DNA of 64,000 bases from Helochares maculicollis (Eukaryota > Arthropoda > Insecta > Coleoptera > Hydrophilidae), in assembly GCA_033557835.1 (NCBI GenBank), contig JAWQRO010000008.1:30368-94367 (forward strand), read 5' to 3'. The notes under the pieces are model-generated. The model saw only the letters and a list, made by a program, of their open reading frames with translations, did no database searches and was not told the origin of the DNA. The position numbers were made by a program, and so were the translations under genes. Positions 37,599 through 50,401 of the stretch are shown here, in pieces; position 1 is the first letter of the stretch; each line of letters starts with the position of its first letter.

Positions 37599-38761
37599 TT
37601 GTACTTTCTATAAAATAAAAGCAGTATAGGTCAATAGATATACCTGGTGATTTTTCCTGTCCACAAAGGCTCTACAGTTTTGCTATAATAGCCATTAGTC
37701 AAATTTGATCATTTCGCTCCAAAATCGAAGCAAAGATCCCAAAACATCCAAATATACTTGTTTCATGAATAATCTGGTATCTCCATCTTTGATAATAATC
37801 TTGCAAAAATTCTATTGCCTAAGGTTCGCTGCTCCCTATAAGAGAGAGCTTTACTGCATTAAGTTAGGACAGTAAAACTGTACATATCGTAAGAAGCGCT
37901 AGACCAACAACACATTTAAAACCTCAAAAACGCATTTTTTATATCTGTAGTTCTACAGTTTTGCTAGATGATCAGTTTGAAAATTATGGTATTAGGACGC
38001 TAGCATCCAAAAATCTATTATCAGGTTTTCTATTGCAGGAAAAGTACGTAAAATAGCTGCAATTTAAAAATACCTTTTTATTCTTTCGTAAGAAATTTCA
38101 AGTTTTAGGGTAGAAAAGTAGAAAAACATAATGTATATAATGCATTGTAGAATTGGGACGCTAAAATCTTCTAAAATGAAAAGTTTTGCCGTTGTGGGAT
38201 GTTATAAGGTTTTATGAATATATGTTCATGTGTTTTACTTTTCTAATGTATTTCCAGTTCTTGTTTGATTCATGATGTAGTCCTACTATATAAACCATTT
38301 TAACGTCTTGGGTATCTAGATTGAGCTCTGGTGTTAAGGTGTGCAGCTATCGTTCTTTTCTATGCCAGCAGAAATATATCATTATCTATGATGTATCTTC
38401 ATAATGTATTATGAAGAATGGGTTTCTTTTTTATCAAGGCAAACTATTTTACTGGCAGTTTTAAACAACTATAAAAACTAAATATTCTTTTTGTGAAATT
38501 CCAAAAAGTGCGTAGGTTGGGTAACCGTAGATTCACATCAGGTTTTTCGCAATTGTTAAAGTAACCTAATATCTAAAACTCAGCTATCGAAATGAAATGA
38601 TACCATCAAACCGTTTAACATTGGATATTCGCTTAGTTGGAAAAATAGAAATTGAGATTTAACCTGCGTATTTTGACACCATCATTTAATTCCTAGATTC
38701 TGATAGTCCTATGTTATCAATTTTTAAACTGCTCATCTAGTAGTAAAAAAAGTGAACATGA

Positions 38762-38812
38762 AGAGCCAGACAAGCTTCGCTTGCTCGTATAGCGGGGATT
38801 AAGGAATAAATA
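38762..38812 (-). repeat. R1 repeat end
   Basis: AAGCTTCGCTTGCTCG followed by AGCGGGGATTAAGG is a minus-type R1 end, opposite in orientation to the plus-type piece at 37,470. Confidence 0.5.
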
Positions 38813-41800
38813 CGCTTAAAACTATAATTACAAACAGTAATTAGATCGGGGAAGTGCAGCACTTTACATTTTTAAGGTTTTAAGCGTGTTTATTTTTTAA
38901 CGCATCTACACTGCACGAATAAAGAAAGTATAAGGATTTTTTTTGCCTTTATATAATTCTACTTAATGTATAATTTGAAGGTTCTTTTGTTCTTATAGGA
39001 TTCCTCCTTTTGAAAATACGTGCTATTGCAAAGCGAGTCCACCAAACATTTGTAATATATTTCATTCCATCCTATTTTTGATGAAACTTTCAAAATAAGT
39101 AACATAATTTTAAAAGTGTGTTCGCAAATTAAATGATCACATATGGGGGAAAGTTGTGGACGTTCAACAAAAATTAGCAAAAGAGTAAGTGGTAAAAATT
39201 TTTGATAGGAGAGTGTTTCAGGAGATACTTTTATGCACCATGTCTTAGATTTTTCTGGATTTGTGTATTTTCAGAAAGTATTTGAATTGTTTTATCTTTT
39301 CAAGATTTATATTTATTATCAACACGTGATTTACTTTCGATGTCAATATTGGCACATTTAGACTCTAACTACAGTTTTGGTGCTTTTTACTACTATTCGG
39401 AAATGAGTAGAGGTGCTCTATTTTTTCAAAATAATTTTAAAAGGATGTTAAAGTGCAACAGAATTCAATTGACACAAAACATCTTGTACGTTATATATGA
39501 AGCTACTCAAGAACATTCCTAAGCGCACTGCATGACAATCGTAAAATATAACCCCAGAAAACCAATACCGAAGTATATTTAGATACCAATCGCTTTGGGC
39601 ATTTGAAAGTTATAAATCAATAAACTAATGAAATAAAAAATGCGCCCCGAAAACGTGGTGTGCCACTGTACCTTAGCACGCAAGACACGCACCAGAAAGC
39701 AGTAGAATATTATTCTGCCATAACATGAATTATTTACAATAAGGAAATATTATACGCTAACGAAGAAAAGCACTTAAGGACTAAGCATTGTTTGGCGTTG
39801 CCTTGCCTTGCAAGCCTTAGCATTTCTTTTCCATTTCACTTTACCTGCCTCAACCTTACTCCTCGATACATATTATTTCTTTACATGTCTTAACTTTACT
39901 TGGAGCTCGTACGAATTTCATATCACTCTGCATTTAATCCAAGCGCCACATCTGCCTTCGAAGTAGGCAAAACGCTCAAATGAACGGTGAAATGAGTAGG
40001 AAAATGTGCCCTGTTCTGTAATATGCAAAGCAACAAACAGAAACAGCAGAATTTCGTTTGGAATTCACCCAGAAATCCTTAATAAAAACAAAAGAGCCTT
40101 AAATGAAAATGTTGTTTAGGTCGTCAACCTCATATTAAATCTGCTAGTATAAACATTTGCGGAGCATAGTCGAGGCTATCTAACCAGCGAACCTCCTCCA
40201 GTTTTAGAGGAAAATCTCCGGTAGTCAGAAAAGGTAGGCAGGAGAGTATTAAAGGCTTCAAGTGTGCGCATACTTCTTACTAAATTTAATTTGTAAAATG
40301 TGTTGTTGCAACGCTGCGAAACAAATAGGATTAAGCTGTGACGACTCTCTTTATTTTCTACTTTAATATTAAAACTTTAAGCCGGAGCCAGCGGCTGTCG
40401 AAACTCATTTCGCTCGAAAACACGCTGTAAACTTTATTGCATTGAATATAGTTTTCGCATATTTTAATTCCTCTCGGCTGTGTAAAGTGCACGAGCCCAA
40501 GCTAAAATCTATTAGCCAATTGAAATTCCGCGTCATCGAAAGCCATCATTTAATTTCACATAGCAACAAAAAAGCCACCCGCAAAAGAAGGTAACGTTCT
40601 ATTTCGTGATTCCCTTTCAAACTTAATAAGTCGGAGGAAAAATTTGCAGCTCAAACGGTTTACACAAGGCCCAATTTCCAGCTTTCCAGCGAGATTAGGG
40701 CGCCAACGCAACGCAACAAGACAGCACGCAGATATTTCTTATGAAATATTTAAATGCGAACCTCCATAATATACAGATTATAAAAGTGCGTAGTCAGTGA
40801 TTCTAAAAGATTTTGCACAGAATCTTATCTCCCGGGGGAATAAAAATAAACGTGATCAAGTGGGTGCGCGGCTCGAACACGGCAGCCCGTATAATCCTTA
40901 ATTTCCTTTCAATTTTATAAAAGTATATCACAAAAGAAATTGTATAGGAAGCAAGGCAATGGAGTGACCCGGTTTGATGCTAGATTACCCAACTTCCTTT
41001 TTCGTTTAGTTTGTGTGCGTTTAGATTCGGTCGGGCTGTCAGACTGGGGGAGCAAAGGGCGGAGAGGGACTAACAAGTGGAGTACCTGGACATTGTGTTT
41101 GTTAATCTGGATAAAATTGGGTTGTTCCTCTATATATAAATATAACTAGTTTTGTTCGAATTACTTTCTTGTTATTTCTCTGAAATATATAAGAGTTTTC
41201 CAAAGTGCTTTCGCTGACTAGCTCCTCTATAGCTCTTGCAACTGCGCCTTGCTGAGATTTTAACTCGACATAAATTTATTTTCTGGCCGTAAGTAATTAG
41301 TAGGGTGACTTTAAACGGATATTGGAGGGGGTAGCTCGGTTGTAGACGCGTAGGGTATTGATCTCTAATTTTTGTACGAATCGTGTATGAAAGTAGATGC
41401 ACGAAATGGAAACGTTTAAGTTGTCATTAATAAGCCGTTTTTGTTCCAAGAAAAATGGGGACTATAAATCTTGGTTAGTTGCTTGTTTGCCTAGAATTGG
41501 CGAGAGGGCCTCTTACTCAGTTTAACTATATTTCGTTGGAATTAGGCCGGGGCGCAAACAATATTTTTAACTTGCAAGTTTGATTTCAGATTTTGATCTT
41601 AATCAACTTTCGTTCCATTTACCAGCAGTAATTTTAAATGATTAAAGCTTCAGTTAATAAAATTCTATTTCCTTAAAACTATACATCAACGTTCACAAGA
41701 CATCTTTTACAGCAACTCTCTTTTATCGCACCTCACATATAAAAGATTGCGCATTTACCGGATTACAAGAGTTTTATAGCAACACAAAAAGAACGTTATG

Positions 41801-42848
41801 ATCAAAAACAGTCATTCGCTTAAACGGTGACAAATAAGATCAGGAAGATCGCCCAACCGCAGCCAATACTAGAACCAAGAGCTTAAAACCAATCGACAAT
41901 TGTGACGGGAACGAACGGGTAGGATATGTCACTCTCTCTCTCTGTCCTGTTTGTGAAGATGCAATTTAAATAGAACTGTTTATATGTTCGAAAACCGATC
42001 AACTAACAGCTCGCTAATGAACTGTGAAGCAGATACCTCCAGAGTTTTCGGTTTACTCACGTGCGTATATTTCCACTATCACCCCAAACATCAATCTAGT
42101 CATCTTTCTATGCAACCACACATCCATGCATCGATCCTCCTACGTATACGCCTCTCAAACCATCCATTCCGGAATCCATATATACCTCAATTTATACATC
42201 CCTTTAGCCACCGATATACCTAAACATTCCTTTTGTTTCACATCCCTTTAGCTAACATCTATCAGGCGATTTATTTTTCTAGGCATCCATTCCACCAACA
42301 CACTGTTTTCATTTATCCATGCGTCTAATAGCTCAGTCAGTTTGTAATTATTGCATATATCCTAATCTCATGGCATTTATAATTAATATGATACCCGAGC
42401 CAATTGATTATTCAAATATATGAGTATCCTATTTTCTGCATTGAAGAATGAAATAATAGACCGTAGCTTTATCTACAGAATGCCAAGTGCTTGATAAAAA
42501 TCGCACATTAAAATTCTTCTTTGCGCAATCATTTTACTGTCTTAAGACTTGTTGGCCATGCCTTTATTACTGCAATTTTTCCTAGCGTTCCTTTCTTTTG
42601 CTGTTTTGTTAAGCCCTCTGAACAATGTTGACAGTTTATAGAATGTTGTGTAGGCCTAAAACTTTTACGTGTAGGAATTTAGTACATATATTTCGTTTAC
42701 TCGGTAAATCCCAGACTAGCTGTAAAAATTTCCACCAAAATTATATTATGTAGCCTTATCTGTTAACTCAAATAATTTTGATTTCTTATTAATCGCAAAC
42801 CACACTTCTAACAAACTCAAAACGTGGAAGATGTGCCTTCGGCGCAGC
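38813..42848. other. Unrecognised stretch, partly pyrimidine-rich
   Basis: No coding remnant was recognised. CCTTGCCTTG runs occur at about 39,800. At 42,080-42,300 the plus strand is C/T-rich with recurring CATCC and CATC words, and a (CT)n run lies at about 41,932-41,942. Confidence 0.45.
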
Positions 42849-42935
42849 CGATTCGAGCTTCGCTCTCAATTAAGAGCGTCAGCCTAAGCTTCTAAAATCA
42901 AGAATCATTCCGCTATTAAGAGCGTTTTATGTTAA
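42849..42935 (-). repeat. R2-related dispersed repeat, inverted
   Basis: CGATTCGAGCTTCGCTCTC at 42,849 matches CGATTTGAGCTACGCTCTC at 51,400, both preceded by GCCTTCG. The adjoining AAGAGCGTCAGCCTAAGCTT is the reverse complement of the R2 B-unit text (GTTTAAGTTGACGCTCTTAA) at 28,346. Confidence 0.55.
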
Positions 42936-43156
42936 GTTACAAACAACTACAAAAGTTAAGAGGATCTGTGTAATAGCTGTAAAGAAAAATATTGGGAATG
43001 TTGATAAAATCAATGAAAACTGCACTAATCGAAATTGTATAGTTACAAATGTTTGAATTTTAAACAGATTAGTATATAATGTATAACAACACAAATTTTC
43101 ACTATTTCGAACATGCTAAGTATTTACATAACATATAATCAAATTTATGCTTACGC

Positions 43157-43375
43157 CAGAAGCTCCAAAAGCTCGGATGGAAACTTATATGGCACCTACC
43201 GTATAGTCCAGATCACTTAACGATTATCATTTTTCAAGCATTGTCAAAATTTTTTTGGTGGCAAAATTCTGGCATCAAGAGTCTTGTGAAAATGAGCTAG
43301 TCAAGTAAGTATGTTACCAACATCGAAGAAGCATTCCTCAACCGCGGAACTACGAAATTCTCTTCAAAGTGGACA
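43157..43375 (+). pseudogene. Mariner transposase C-terminal fragment
   Basis: From 43,163 a frame reads LQKLGWKLIWHLPYSPD, the (L)GWEVLxHPPYSPDLAPSD block with the approach to the third catalytic aspartate. Small indels follow, then NDYHF and an ASR-SCENELVK-like stretch shared with the minus-strand fragment at 28,595. At about 43,340 NRGTTKFSSKW matches the RGIxKLPxRW block near the C-terminus. Only the C-terminal third survives and no TIR is seen. Confidence 0.7.
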
Positions 43376-43629
43376 TATTTAATCCAAATTCGAAAATTGT
43401 ATTTGTTTTAATTTGATCGTTGACATTTAAAAAATGTTAGGAACCTTTTACTTAATCTGATAATTTTCAGTTTATTGATACATTGATTGTAAACCGAAAC
43501 AAGTAAATTGATGTCTTAAGAAATTCAACCGGAAAACCGATTCCTGAAAATCGGACCCAAGATTTTATGACTTCTATCCTTTCTTTCCAACGATAGAATT
43601 AATGTAGTTATGATTACATTTATGAGGTT

Positions 43630-43720
43630 TTTAAAGCATTTCTTAGTCGAGAGTAAGGATGCTTATTAGATTGATATTTACATACTTTGCCACAATGTGC
43701 AAGCTTTGCAATTTCTTGTG
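43630..43720. repeat. R1-related fragment
   Basis: TTTCTTAGTCGAGAGTAAGG, then ATGCTTATTAGATTGATATT, parallel the R1 right-end text at 19,000-19,070 (ACTTAGTCGCAGGACAGGAA, ATGCTTACAAATAATTCC). CACAATGTGCAAG is also like the text at 17,335. Confidence 0.4.
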
Positions 43721-46239
43721 AAATAAAACATGTACTTTTGCCTTATACGAAAATATAGGGCTTCTGGTTCTCCGATCACGAACGAAATTTTAAAACTTTC
43801 AACGATTTTCGGATCTTAAGCAGTGCTTAACATTAAATTTTGTACAGCAATACAATCCGTACGATACAAAATGCAAAGCAAATTTAGGTTAGCAGTTAGT
43901 TTTGTTCCCTAAATTTGATAAAGAAATCATCAAGAATTTAATGAGTTTCACTCGCAGAGCGCGACAGCATTGAAACTTGTTTGTCTTCTATATATTCCAA
44001 CACAGCTAACCTAGTCCAAAAGCTGTATATACAAATAAAATCGGTAACTAAGCCTCTTAAATTTTTATAAAAGATAGACATTCCAACTCAAAACGAAAAC
44101 CATTTAAAATTATAGTAAAAAATCTGTCTTGCCCCTCTTCGAGGTTGAGAAGTTCTAATTGGGATCAGCACGGTATGGTCGATATAGAGTAAAAATATTT
44201 TCTAAAAAACATACTTAAGCCCCTTCCTCAGTAATGACTTTTGCCACAAGAAACCAATGCCTTCACCTTGAACTCTCGACACCGCACATATTCACATATT
44301 ATTAAATCATAACGGCTATTTCTTAGTTTTCACTATTTCTGTCCATTTGCAGCTCGATAACAGAAGTGAAATTATGCATAAATACATTCTTAGTAAATTT
44401 TTGTGTTAATGTAGCAGCCCAGGGGTAAATGTTGCAATTTTTGAATTAAAACTGTCTTAATAATATACCACTTCAGGTGATTAGTCCACCTTGAAAACTG
44501 ATACTTACTAACTTAGTATAGCAATACCAAAATTTGAACCCCCCATTCACGCATACTTACACACACACACATACAAACATTCATACATTCACAGAAATCA
44601 GGCAGAAAATGGTCTAGACTTAGGGATCCTCAAAATTATAAAAATGCATTCAGAGGCCTTCAAAACGTGGATATCAGTCAAAATGGTATGAAAATCATAA
44701 CAGAATTGCAAAAATTGTAACATTTATAAAACCAATATATGTCATAGCAGCCCATTCTGTGCAGACATTTAAATAGAGGTCAAGTTCAGCTAACGTAGGT
44801 ACCTAGTAACTGACTTGCAGATTTAATCTTTAAAAGGTTTCTTTAAAGGATACGTACGTACGCATGGAATTATTTAATCTTTACAAATGACTACAAGGAG
44901 TTGCATATATTTTCTACCGATTTACATACGTATATTTAGTTACGCTTTTTTCGGTTCGAGAACGGGGCAAGAGGGTGACGAGCGAGACGCCTTCGCTACC
45001 TCCTTAAAGCCTATCTATTATTTTTTTTAAATAAAAAATAACAACTTTCTGCTGCTCCTTTCCGCACGACATTTCAACTTTATGTCTCAGGGGATATTAT
45101 GCAATTTAAAGTTTTCGAAGTCCAGAAAGAGACAAATAGCCGAGGCCCTTTTTTTCGTTTTATATATTTCGAAATTAAATTGAGTTTTATATAGGTCATA
45201 AATCTAATATGATACTTTAGGAGTCTTTTAACAATAGACACAATTTCAGCGCAGATCTGTAGTTATAGTTCCCACATCCTTGTAAAAATTTCTTGATTAT
45301 GTTGTCAACTTGGTCAGTACAATTTTTGACTCGATTTGTCACCACGAAATTGATCACCTTGAAACTGTTTACGAAAATATTCAACTATGACTACAATAAA
45401 GTTATCCACCAATTAAGGATCAAATTATTACAGCGTTGAATAGTTTTTAAAATATACAATATAAAAACGAAAGTTAACTATCTTGCAATAGACAATTTGA
45501 TGAATTTAGTCAAAAAACAACGAGATAAAAACCTTAAACAAGAATGAAAAAGTAAACAGCGTGTAAAAAAAGTAAATAAGCTAAAGCGAAAAAGCAAATA
45601 TTACCAATTCTAAACAATAAGTCGTGAAGTTGGTGACGCAACGCTTCTTAAAGCGTTGTTGCGGTTTGTAATAGCGCAATTTTAACACCGCAATGTAACT
45701 AAAAAACGTACTCGGTAATTTGAAATAATATTAGGTCGAGCAAGAGAGAGCTATCGCATGTCTCAAGGCGAGATTATTTAACACAATACCATTAATTATC
45801 AAGAGGCGCAAATGTCTTCAAAATTGTTATCTACAAAGCCTCGTGTTTCATTTTCATTCGGAATTTCAGGTGGGCACGTGCACTATTCCATAGGTTTCAT
45901 TACTGGCAACTATTCATTGTATCGTATAACTCATATCAGTATTATAAATATTATATTACCGATTTTTCGATCAAATGACTTTTGAAAACCTTGTCTAGGG
46001 GCGTCATTAAATTGATGCCAAAATCTAGTCCTAAATGGACCTTAAAGCCACAACGCAGCAATTCAATATAAAATCGCACAAATTTACAGCTTCATTTTGC
46101 CAGAAAAGTGAACGATCCATCAAAATCGTGAAATGTATTCGATTTGGCAAACTCAAGAAATGCTTCAAATTTCATCTCGTTGCGAAATCTTACAAACCAA
46201 TCGCACATTGTGAATCTTAAGACACCGCTTGAAGACTAA
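43721..46239. other. Unrecognised AT-rich stretch with a CA microsatellite
   Basis: An (AC)n run followed by degenerate CATA/CATT text lies at 44,558-44,593. No gene was recognised. Confidence 0.5.
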
Positions 46240-46440
46240 CATCTACCAAAATTAAAAAGAGGCTAATTAGTAGTAACGAAAAGCTCTTTCTAAATTAAAG
46301 TCACTCCTTGAAATAAGAAACATCTATTAACTAAATCCGCAGTCTAATCTAAAGAGGCTTCCTAAACTAGGACTACACTAAACTAAAGCCACCCGTTAAG
46401 CTAAGCCAGAGAACTAAACAAACCACCTAAAATGACCGTA
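46240..46440. repeat. Degenerate short-period repeat
   Basis: Words of the type CTAAACTAAAGCCACC, CTAAATTAAAGTCACTCC and CTAAACAAACCACCTAAAA recur at roughly 20-25 bp intervals. The period is irregular, so this is an old, diverged minisatellite at best. Confidence 0.35.
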
Positions 46441-47500
46441 CGCTTCTCTAAGTCTGTCTAAGCTGGTTTTGATGCCTGGTCTAGTTCTAACTATCTAACA
46501 ACTATGAAATCTACAAAAATATGAATGAAATACGCACTTTACTTTTATTTACCACCAACATTCTGCTCCCTTCACTCGCATCAATTTACTGTAGAAGCAA
46601 CACAAATTTTAAAAGCAAGTTAACTTCTTGTTAAGTTGTCTAATAGGCGGTTGAGGTTAAAAACTTTCGATTATTGTTGTTTTAAAATGCATTCAGAAAC
46701 TGCCGGGTAATTTAAATACAGTTGGTTAAGAAACCGTTAAAAATATCTTGGTTAAGCGATGCAATTGCGGATTATTTGATTAAAGTGGTGATAAAATGGA
46801 CTTAAAAATCCTTCTGGTCGAAACAATCTGGTTGGAAATCAAAATGTTAGCGGCAAATCTGTCAGTTGCAAAAAAATCACGGTTTGAGTGAATTAAAACT
46901 GTTTTCGTAAAACCGGCACTAAATGAGCGTTTGGTTAGGGTGAGTTGTCTGATTAAAAATTGTTTAAAACGACGAGCACAACACCGCGCGCTGAAAAGCG
47001 GCCGCAAAATTCACGATGGAACTGTTAAAGAAAGTTGATTGAGAAAAGCCGGATGAAAACTCAATCGGCAATAAAAGTGGCAATCCATCAAAAATTGACC
47101 AGAGCCGCGCACTGTTTTTAACAACTAATGACTAATACCCAAGTTTTTCCGATCGGTTTACTTTCATTATGAAACAATTACGCACTTTCCGTTTCGCCGC
47201 GCTTGATTACGTTCCTTTACTTCGTCATCAGAAAAAAGACAAGAAAAGGCCGAATCAAAGTCGCGTGGTTTATCTCTCAATGATCACGGCGCGGCGGTGG
47301 GCACTTCGCACATACACAGTCACAACCACTTTCGTTTAAATTTTTGGCAAATATCCAACTGGATTTTCCATTAGCAGCACACGAGAGAAAGCGTGCGTTC
47401 TCCTTCCAGGAGGCAGCAATTTTCTTGCGAATTCTTCGCTTTTAGAGCGTAGAAAAAACTTTTGAAAAATCCTGCGGGCACCAGGAGAGACTTTTGTGTG

Positions 47501-47570
47501 AGAATTCCGGTGGTCACTTTAAAAATTCCGACCGCCTCTTAAAATTCCGGTTGATAGTTGAAATTCCGGC
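47501..47570. promoter_or_regulatory. Four phased AATTCCG motifs
   Basis: AATTCCG occurs at 47,503, 47,524, 47,543 and 47,562, with spacings of 21, 19 and 19 bp, about two helical turns. Three copies extend to AATTCCGG. On the other strand each reads CGGAATT, an ETS-like GGAA core. The set lies 220-290 bp into the candidate minus-strand intron, just downstream of its donor site. Confidence 0.5.
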
Positions 47571-47790
47571 CGGATTTCGAGAGGGTGGTGGAGAGGCCGC
47601 CTCTCGCCGACGATTTTTTTCTCAATTAAGCGTCAAAACCGAACGTGTCAGTTAAAAAAAAGCGGGCATGCGTCAATCAAAGTGCGAAAATTAGGCTTGG
47701 AATACACTTAGTGGGTGGCTTAAGGTGGCGGGGTTGGCTTTTTCGATTTTTTTTGCAAAAGGAGAAATTTTGCTAGGATTTTCTACTTAC

Positions 47791-47870
47791 GTCGAGGTGG
47801 TTGTGTGCGAGTTCTTTTCGTCGGTCGTCGGGTAGTCGGTGTTTAATCGGGTGTCGAGCACTCTACTACA
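47791..47870 (-). other. Candidate non-coding first exon (minus strand)
   Basis: On the minus strand the sequence CCACCTCGAC is followed by GTAAGTAG, a near-ideal 5' splice donor, so the exon would end at 47,791. The exon text (ACCCGACGACCGACGAAAAG and CTCGCACACAACC) has the CpG- and CA-rich look of an insect 5' UTR. The upstream edge is a guess, since no TATA box or clear initiator is visible. A 73-codon ATG frame (47,843-48,064) overlaps its upstream side and ends before the donor, so it would be at most an upstream frame. No downstream coding exon is identified in the window. Confidence 0.45.
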
Positions 47871-48185
47871 CAGCTCCGCTGCTTTGCCCGGGTTAGAGTA
47901 GGACTAGAGATCTGTATGGGCCCCGCACGCGCGTGTATTCTCCACGTGACCTGGCGTGTGCGCGACTTGGCGTAGAATGGCGGGAACGGCGAGTGTTCAC
48001 AACGCGATCTCTTCCGCACGTCGTCATGGCAACGGGGAACTTCTCTTGCTGACGATGGCGCCACGTTGGGGTTGACCGTCCTCGTATATGTATATCTCTG
48101 TGTGACTGTGTTGGTACGTGTGGGTCGCGGTGCGTTTCCTAGTTTTTGACGGGCCGAGGATCCCCTACGAGCCGGATTCTGGAAT
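47871..48185 (-). promoter_or_regulatory. Candidate CpG-rich promoter region
   Basis: This is one of the GC- and CpG-richest blocks in the window, with GCACGCGCG, CCACGTGACC (an E-box CACGTG), GGCGGGAACGGCG (an E2F-like GGCGGGAA) and several CGTC/CGCG words. It lies immediately upstream of the candidate minus-strand exon. Regulation by E-box or E2F-like factors is inference from short motifs only. Confidence 0.4.
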
Positions 48186-49165
48186 CGCCGCGCTTAAATT
48201 ATTTAACTGATTTTTTTAAACCAAAATCCACTTCTTGCTGGTTGTCCTTTTCGAATTAAATTTGTCCTTAACCGGAGGAATTGAGGGTTTTCGGATAAAG
48301 ACATTTCGGAGACGGTGTTTTGCCTCTCATGTAAAAACAGCGACTCTATTAGATAATTTTGGAAAGCGTACAAAATGAATGAGCTACATTACGAATGCGA
48401 TTGAAGTTTTAACATCCTATGAGTTCAAGCTGTTCGAAATATATGAATTCTCATAATGAGAATACGAACAAATATTGCGTAACGCTGAAAAATTAAAATT
48501 ATGAGCTTTAGCAAAAAATATCAGCGTCAATATAGTTGAGCGGAACGATTTGTGCATTTATATCAATTTTAGAACCTTTATAAAGCCAGTACCTAGCTAA
48601 ATCTACTAGAAACGTGTAATATTTATGTTAAATTGGCATAAATAGATTAAACTCGGTTTTACACTGAAATTTCCAATAGTTGCGCAAATAGTGGAGGCGC
48701 ACGATTAAAAGTTGTTTATTAAATATTAAGTAGTCCAGTAGCTGCAATAAACGTTCTGTAAAACTAACGTTACTGTGCGTTATTTATTAACGTTAGCGCT
48801 TGGTTATACAGACTGTTATGATTATGGATAAATGAAATAATTTTTTTTTTCGTTGAAAGATTCAGGACCGACCCATTCGAATTATTTTTTAAACTCTCTT
48901 CGAACTAACGTAATGATTAATAGCTTAGACTATTTTTGTCTATTCCACAATAAATTTTTGATTATATTATTACTTTGCATTTCAAAACATGGTCCATAAG
49001 ATGTACTTTCAGATACAATGTTTGCTCCTTGATTTTTCAATACGGATACGAATGGATTTGAAACTATTTTAGCTGTAGCAATGCTAATAAGAGATATAAA
49101 TAAACTCACAGTATAGAATTGCCGATTAAAATATGAACTGACACAAACTGAATATGTACTAAATA
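48186..49165. other. Unrecognised AT-rich stretch
   Basis: No gene, repeat or transposon remnant was recognised between the candidate promoter and the first mariner. Confidence 0.5.
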
Positions 49166-50401
49166 CTAGGCTGTTCAAAAAGTTTTCGGTTTGATAATAA
49201 AGGGCGTTGCTACTGACCTAAATTTTTTTATTAAGTTGATACACTCTTCGTATCAACGTACTTAAAGTTTCACTTCAATCTGGCAATTCATTTTTCGTTT
49301 ACGAGCCATTTAGTTTCGAAGTTTCACAGTAATATGTTTTATAATGGAAAAAGTATCGTAACAAGTATCATGCAGTAATTGAATTTTTATTTTTAGAAAA
49401 TTTATAAGTAATGGAAAAATTATTAACGAATTCTGAAAGTGCGTAAGGGCTTCATTTAGTGCAGTAGAAAGAAGGGTTGCTGAATTTGGACGCGGTTGTA
49501 CTAGCCCTGAAGAGGATCCACGTCAAGGACATGCAAACACAGCAACAGCAGCAGAAATTGTAGCAAAAATAAAAGATAATGTATTTGAATATTGACGTAT
49601 GACTGAAGAAGATTTAGTAGAAGCCCTAGGCATCACATTGGCCAGAATAAGCAATATTTTGGCCAAAGTATTGGGTTTCAAAAAGCTGTGTTCACAATTG
49701 GTGCCGCATTTGCTAACAATGGAACAACAACAGGTTTGAATGCAATTTTCTTAGCAACATATAGAGCGTTTTCGAAAAGATCAAGTGTATTTTATGTGTC
49801 GATTCATCACTATATATAAAAGACTTGGGTCTATCACCATGATTGTGAATTAAGCAAGATGCTCAAGAGTAGTGTGAACATGGTTCTTTGGCTCCGAAAC
49901 GAGTTCTTGTCCAGAAGTCGACCAGAAAGTGTTGGCAACAGTTTTTTAGGTTGCAAAAAGAATTTTGTTTGTGGATTACATGCAAACAAGTAAAACAATA
50001 AATTCTGAATAATACTTTAACTTTACAGACCAGCTGAAGGAAAAAGTTTGCATAAAACTTGTCACAAGAGTATTTTGACAATGGCTTAAATTCTTTAGTT
50101 AATGTGCGAATTGTTGGAGCATCCGCCTTATTGACCAGATTTGGCCCCTAGCTAATTCCATCTGTTTGCAGTTCTAGCAAAATTCCTGCTTAAAATGCGT
50201 GTTTCGTCAAACGATGAGATCATAACAGATGTGGAACCGTATTTTACAGCTCTTCCAGATTATAAATGGAATTCATAAGTTGGAATCTCGTAGAAACAAA
50301 AATGTATTGATATTCAGGGAAACTAAACTGAATAATAAAGTGTATTTCAACCCATAAAACTGTTTTGCTTATTGATCCGAAGAAGTTATTGTACAGCTTG
50401 G
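49166..50401 (+). mobile_element. Mariner element A, full length but dead
   Basis: This 1,236-bp DD34D mariner has TIRs CTAGGCTGTTCAAAAAGTTT (left) and CCAAGCTGTACAATAACTTC (right, read inward), flanked by TA at 49,164-49,165 and 50,402-50,403. The internal sequence aligns along its length with element B at 56,818. The transposase is destroyed: the block that holds the first aspartate (MDETWVYHHD in B) has lost its GACGAG, the HQDNA segment is deleted, and the codon for the third aspartate after LAP is changed. Numerous stops and frameshifts occur. A readable N-terminal piece (AEFGRGCTSPEEDPRQGH) starts at about 49,470. Confidence 0.9.
49452..50290 (+). pseudogene. Transposase pseudogene of mariner A
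   Basis: Frames can be followed through VERRVAEFGRG (about 49,465), DLVEALGITLARISNILAKV (about 49,613) and KLCSQLVPHLLTMEQQQ (about 49,682), then KDQVYFMCRF near 49,780. These correspond to the helix-turn-helix, the linker with the WVPHxL-like motif, and the approach to the first DDE residue of mariner transposases. All three catalytic aspartates are lost or deleted, so this copy cannot make an active enzyme. Confidence 0.8.

Noticed and set aside
47843..48064. 73-codon frame in the candidate promoter
   Set aside because: GC-rich DNA with few stops; no domain. At most it is an upstream frame, so it is not called as a gene.
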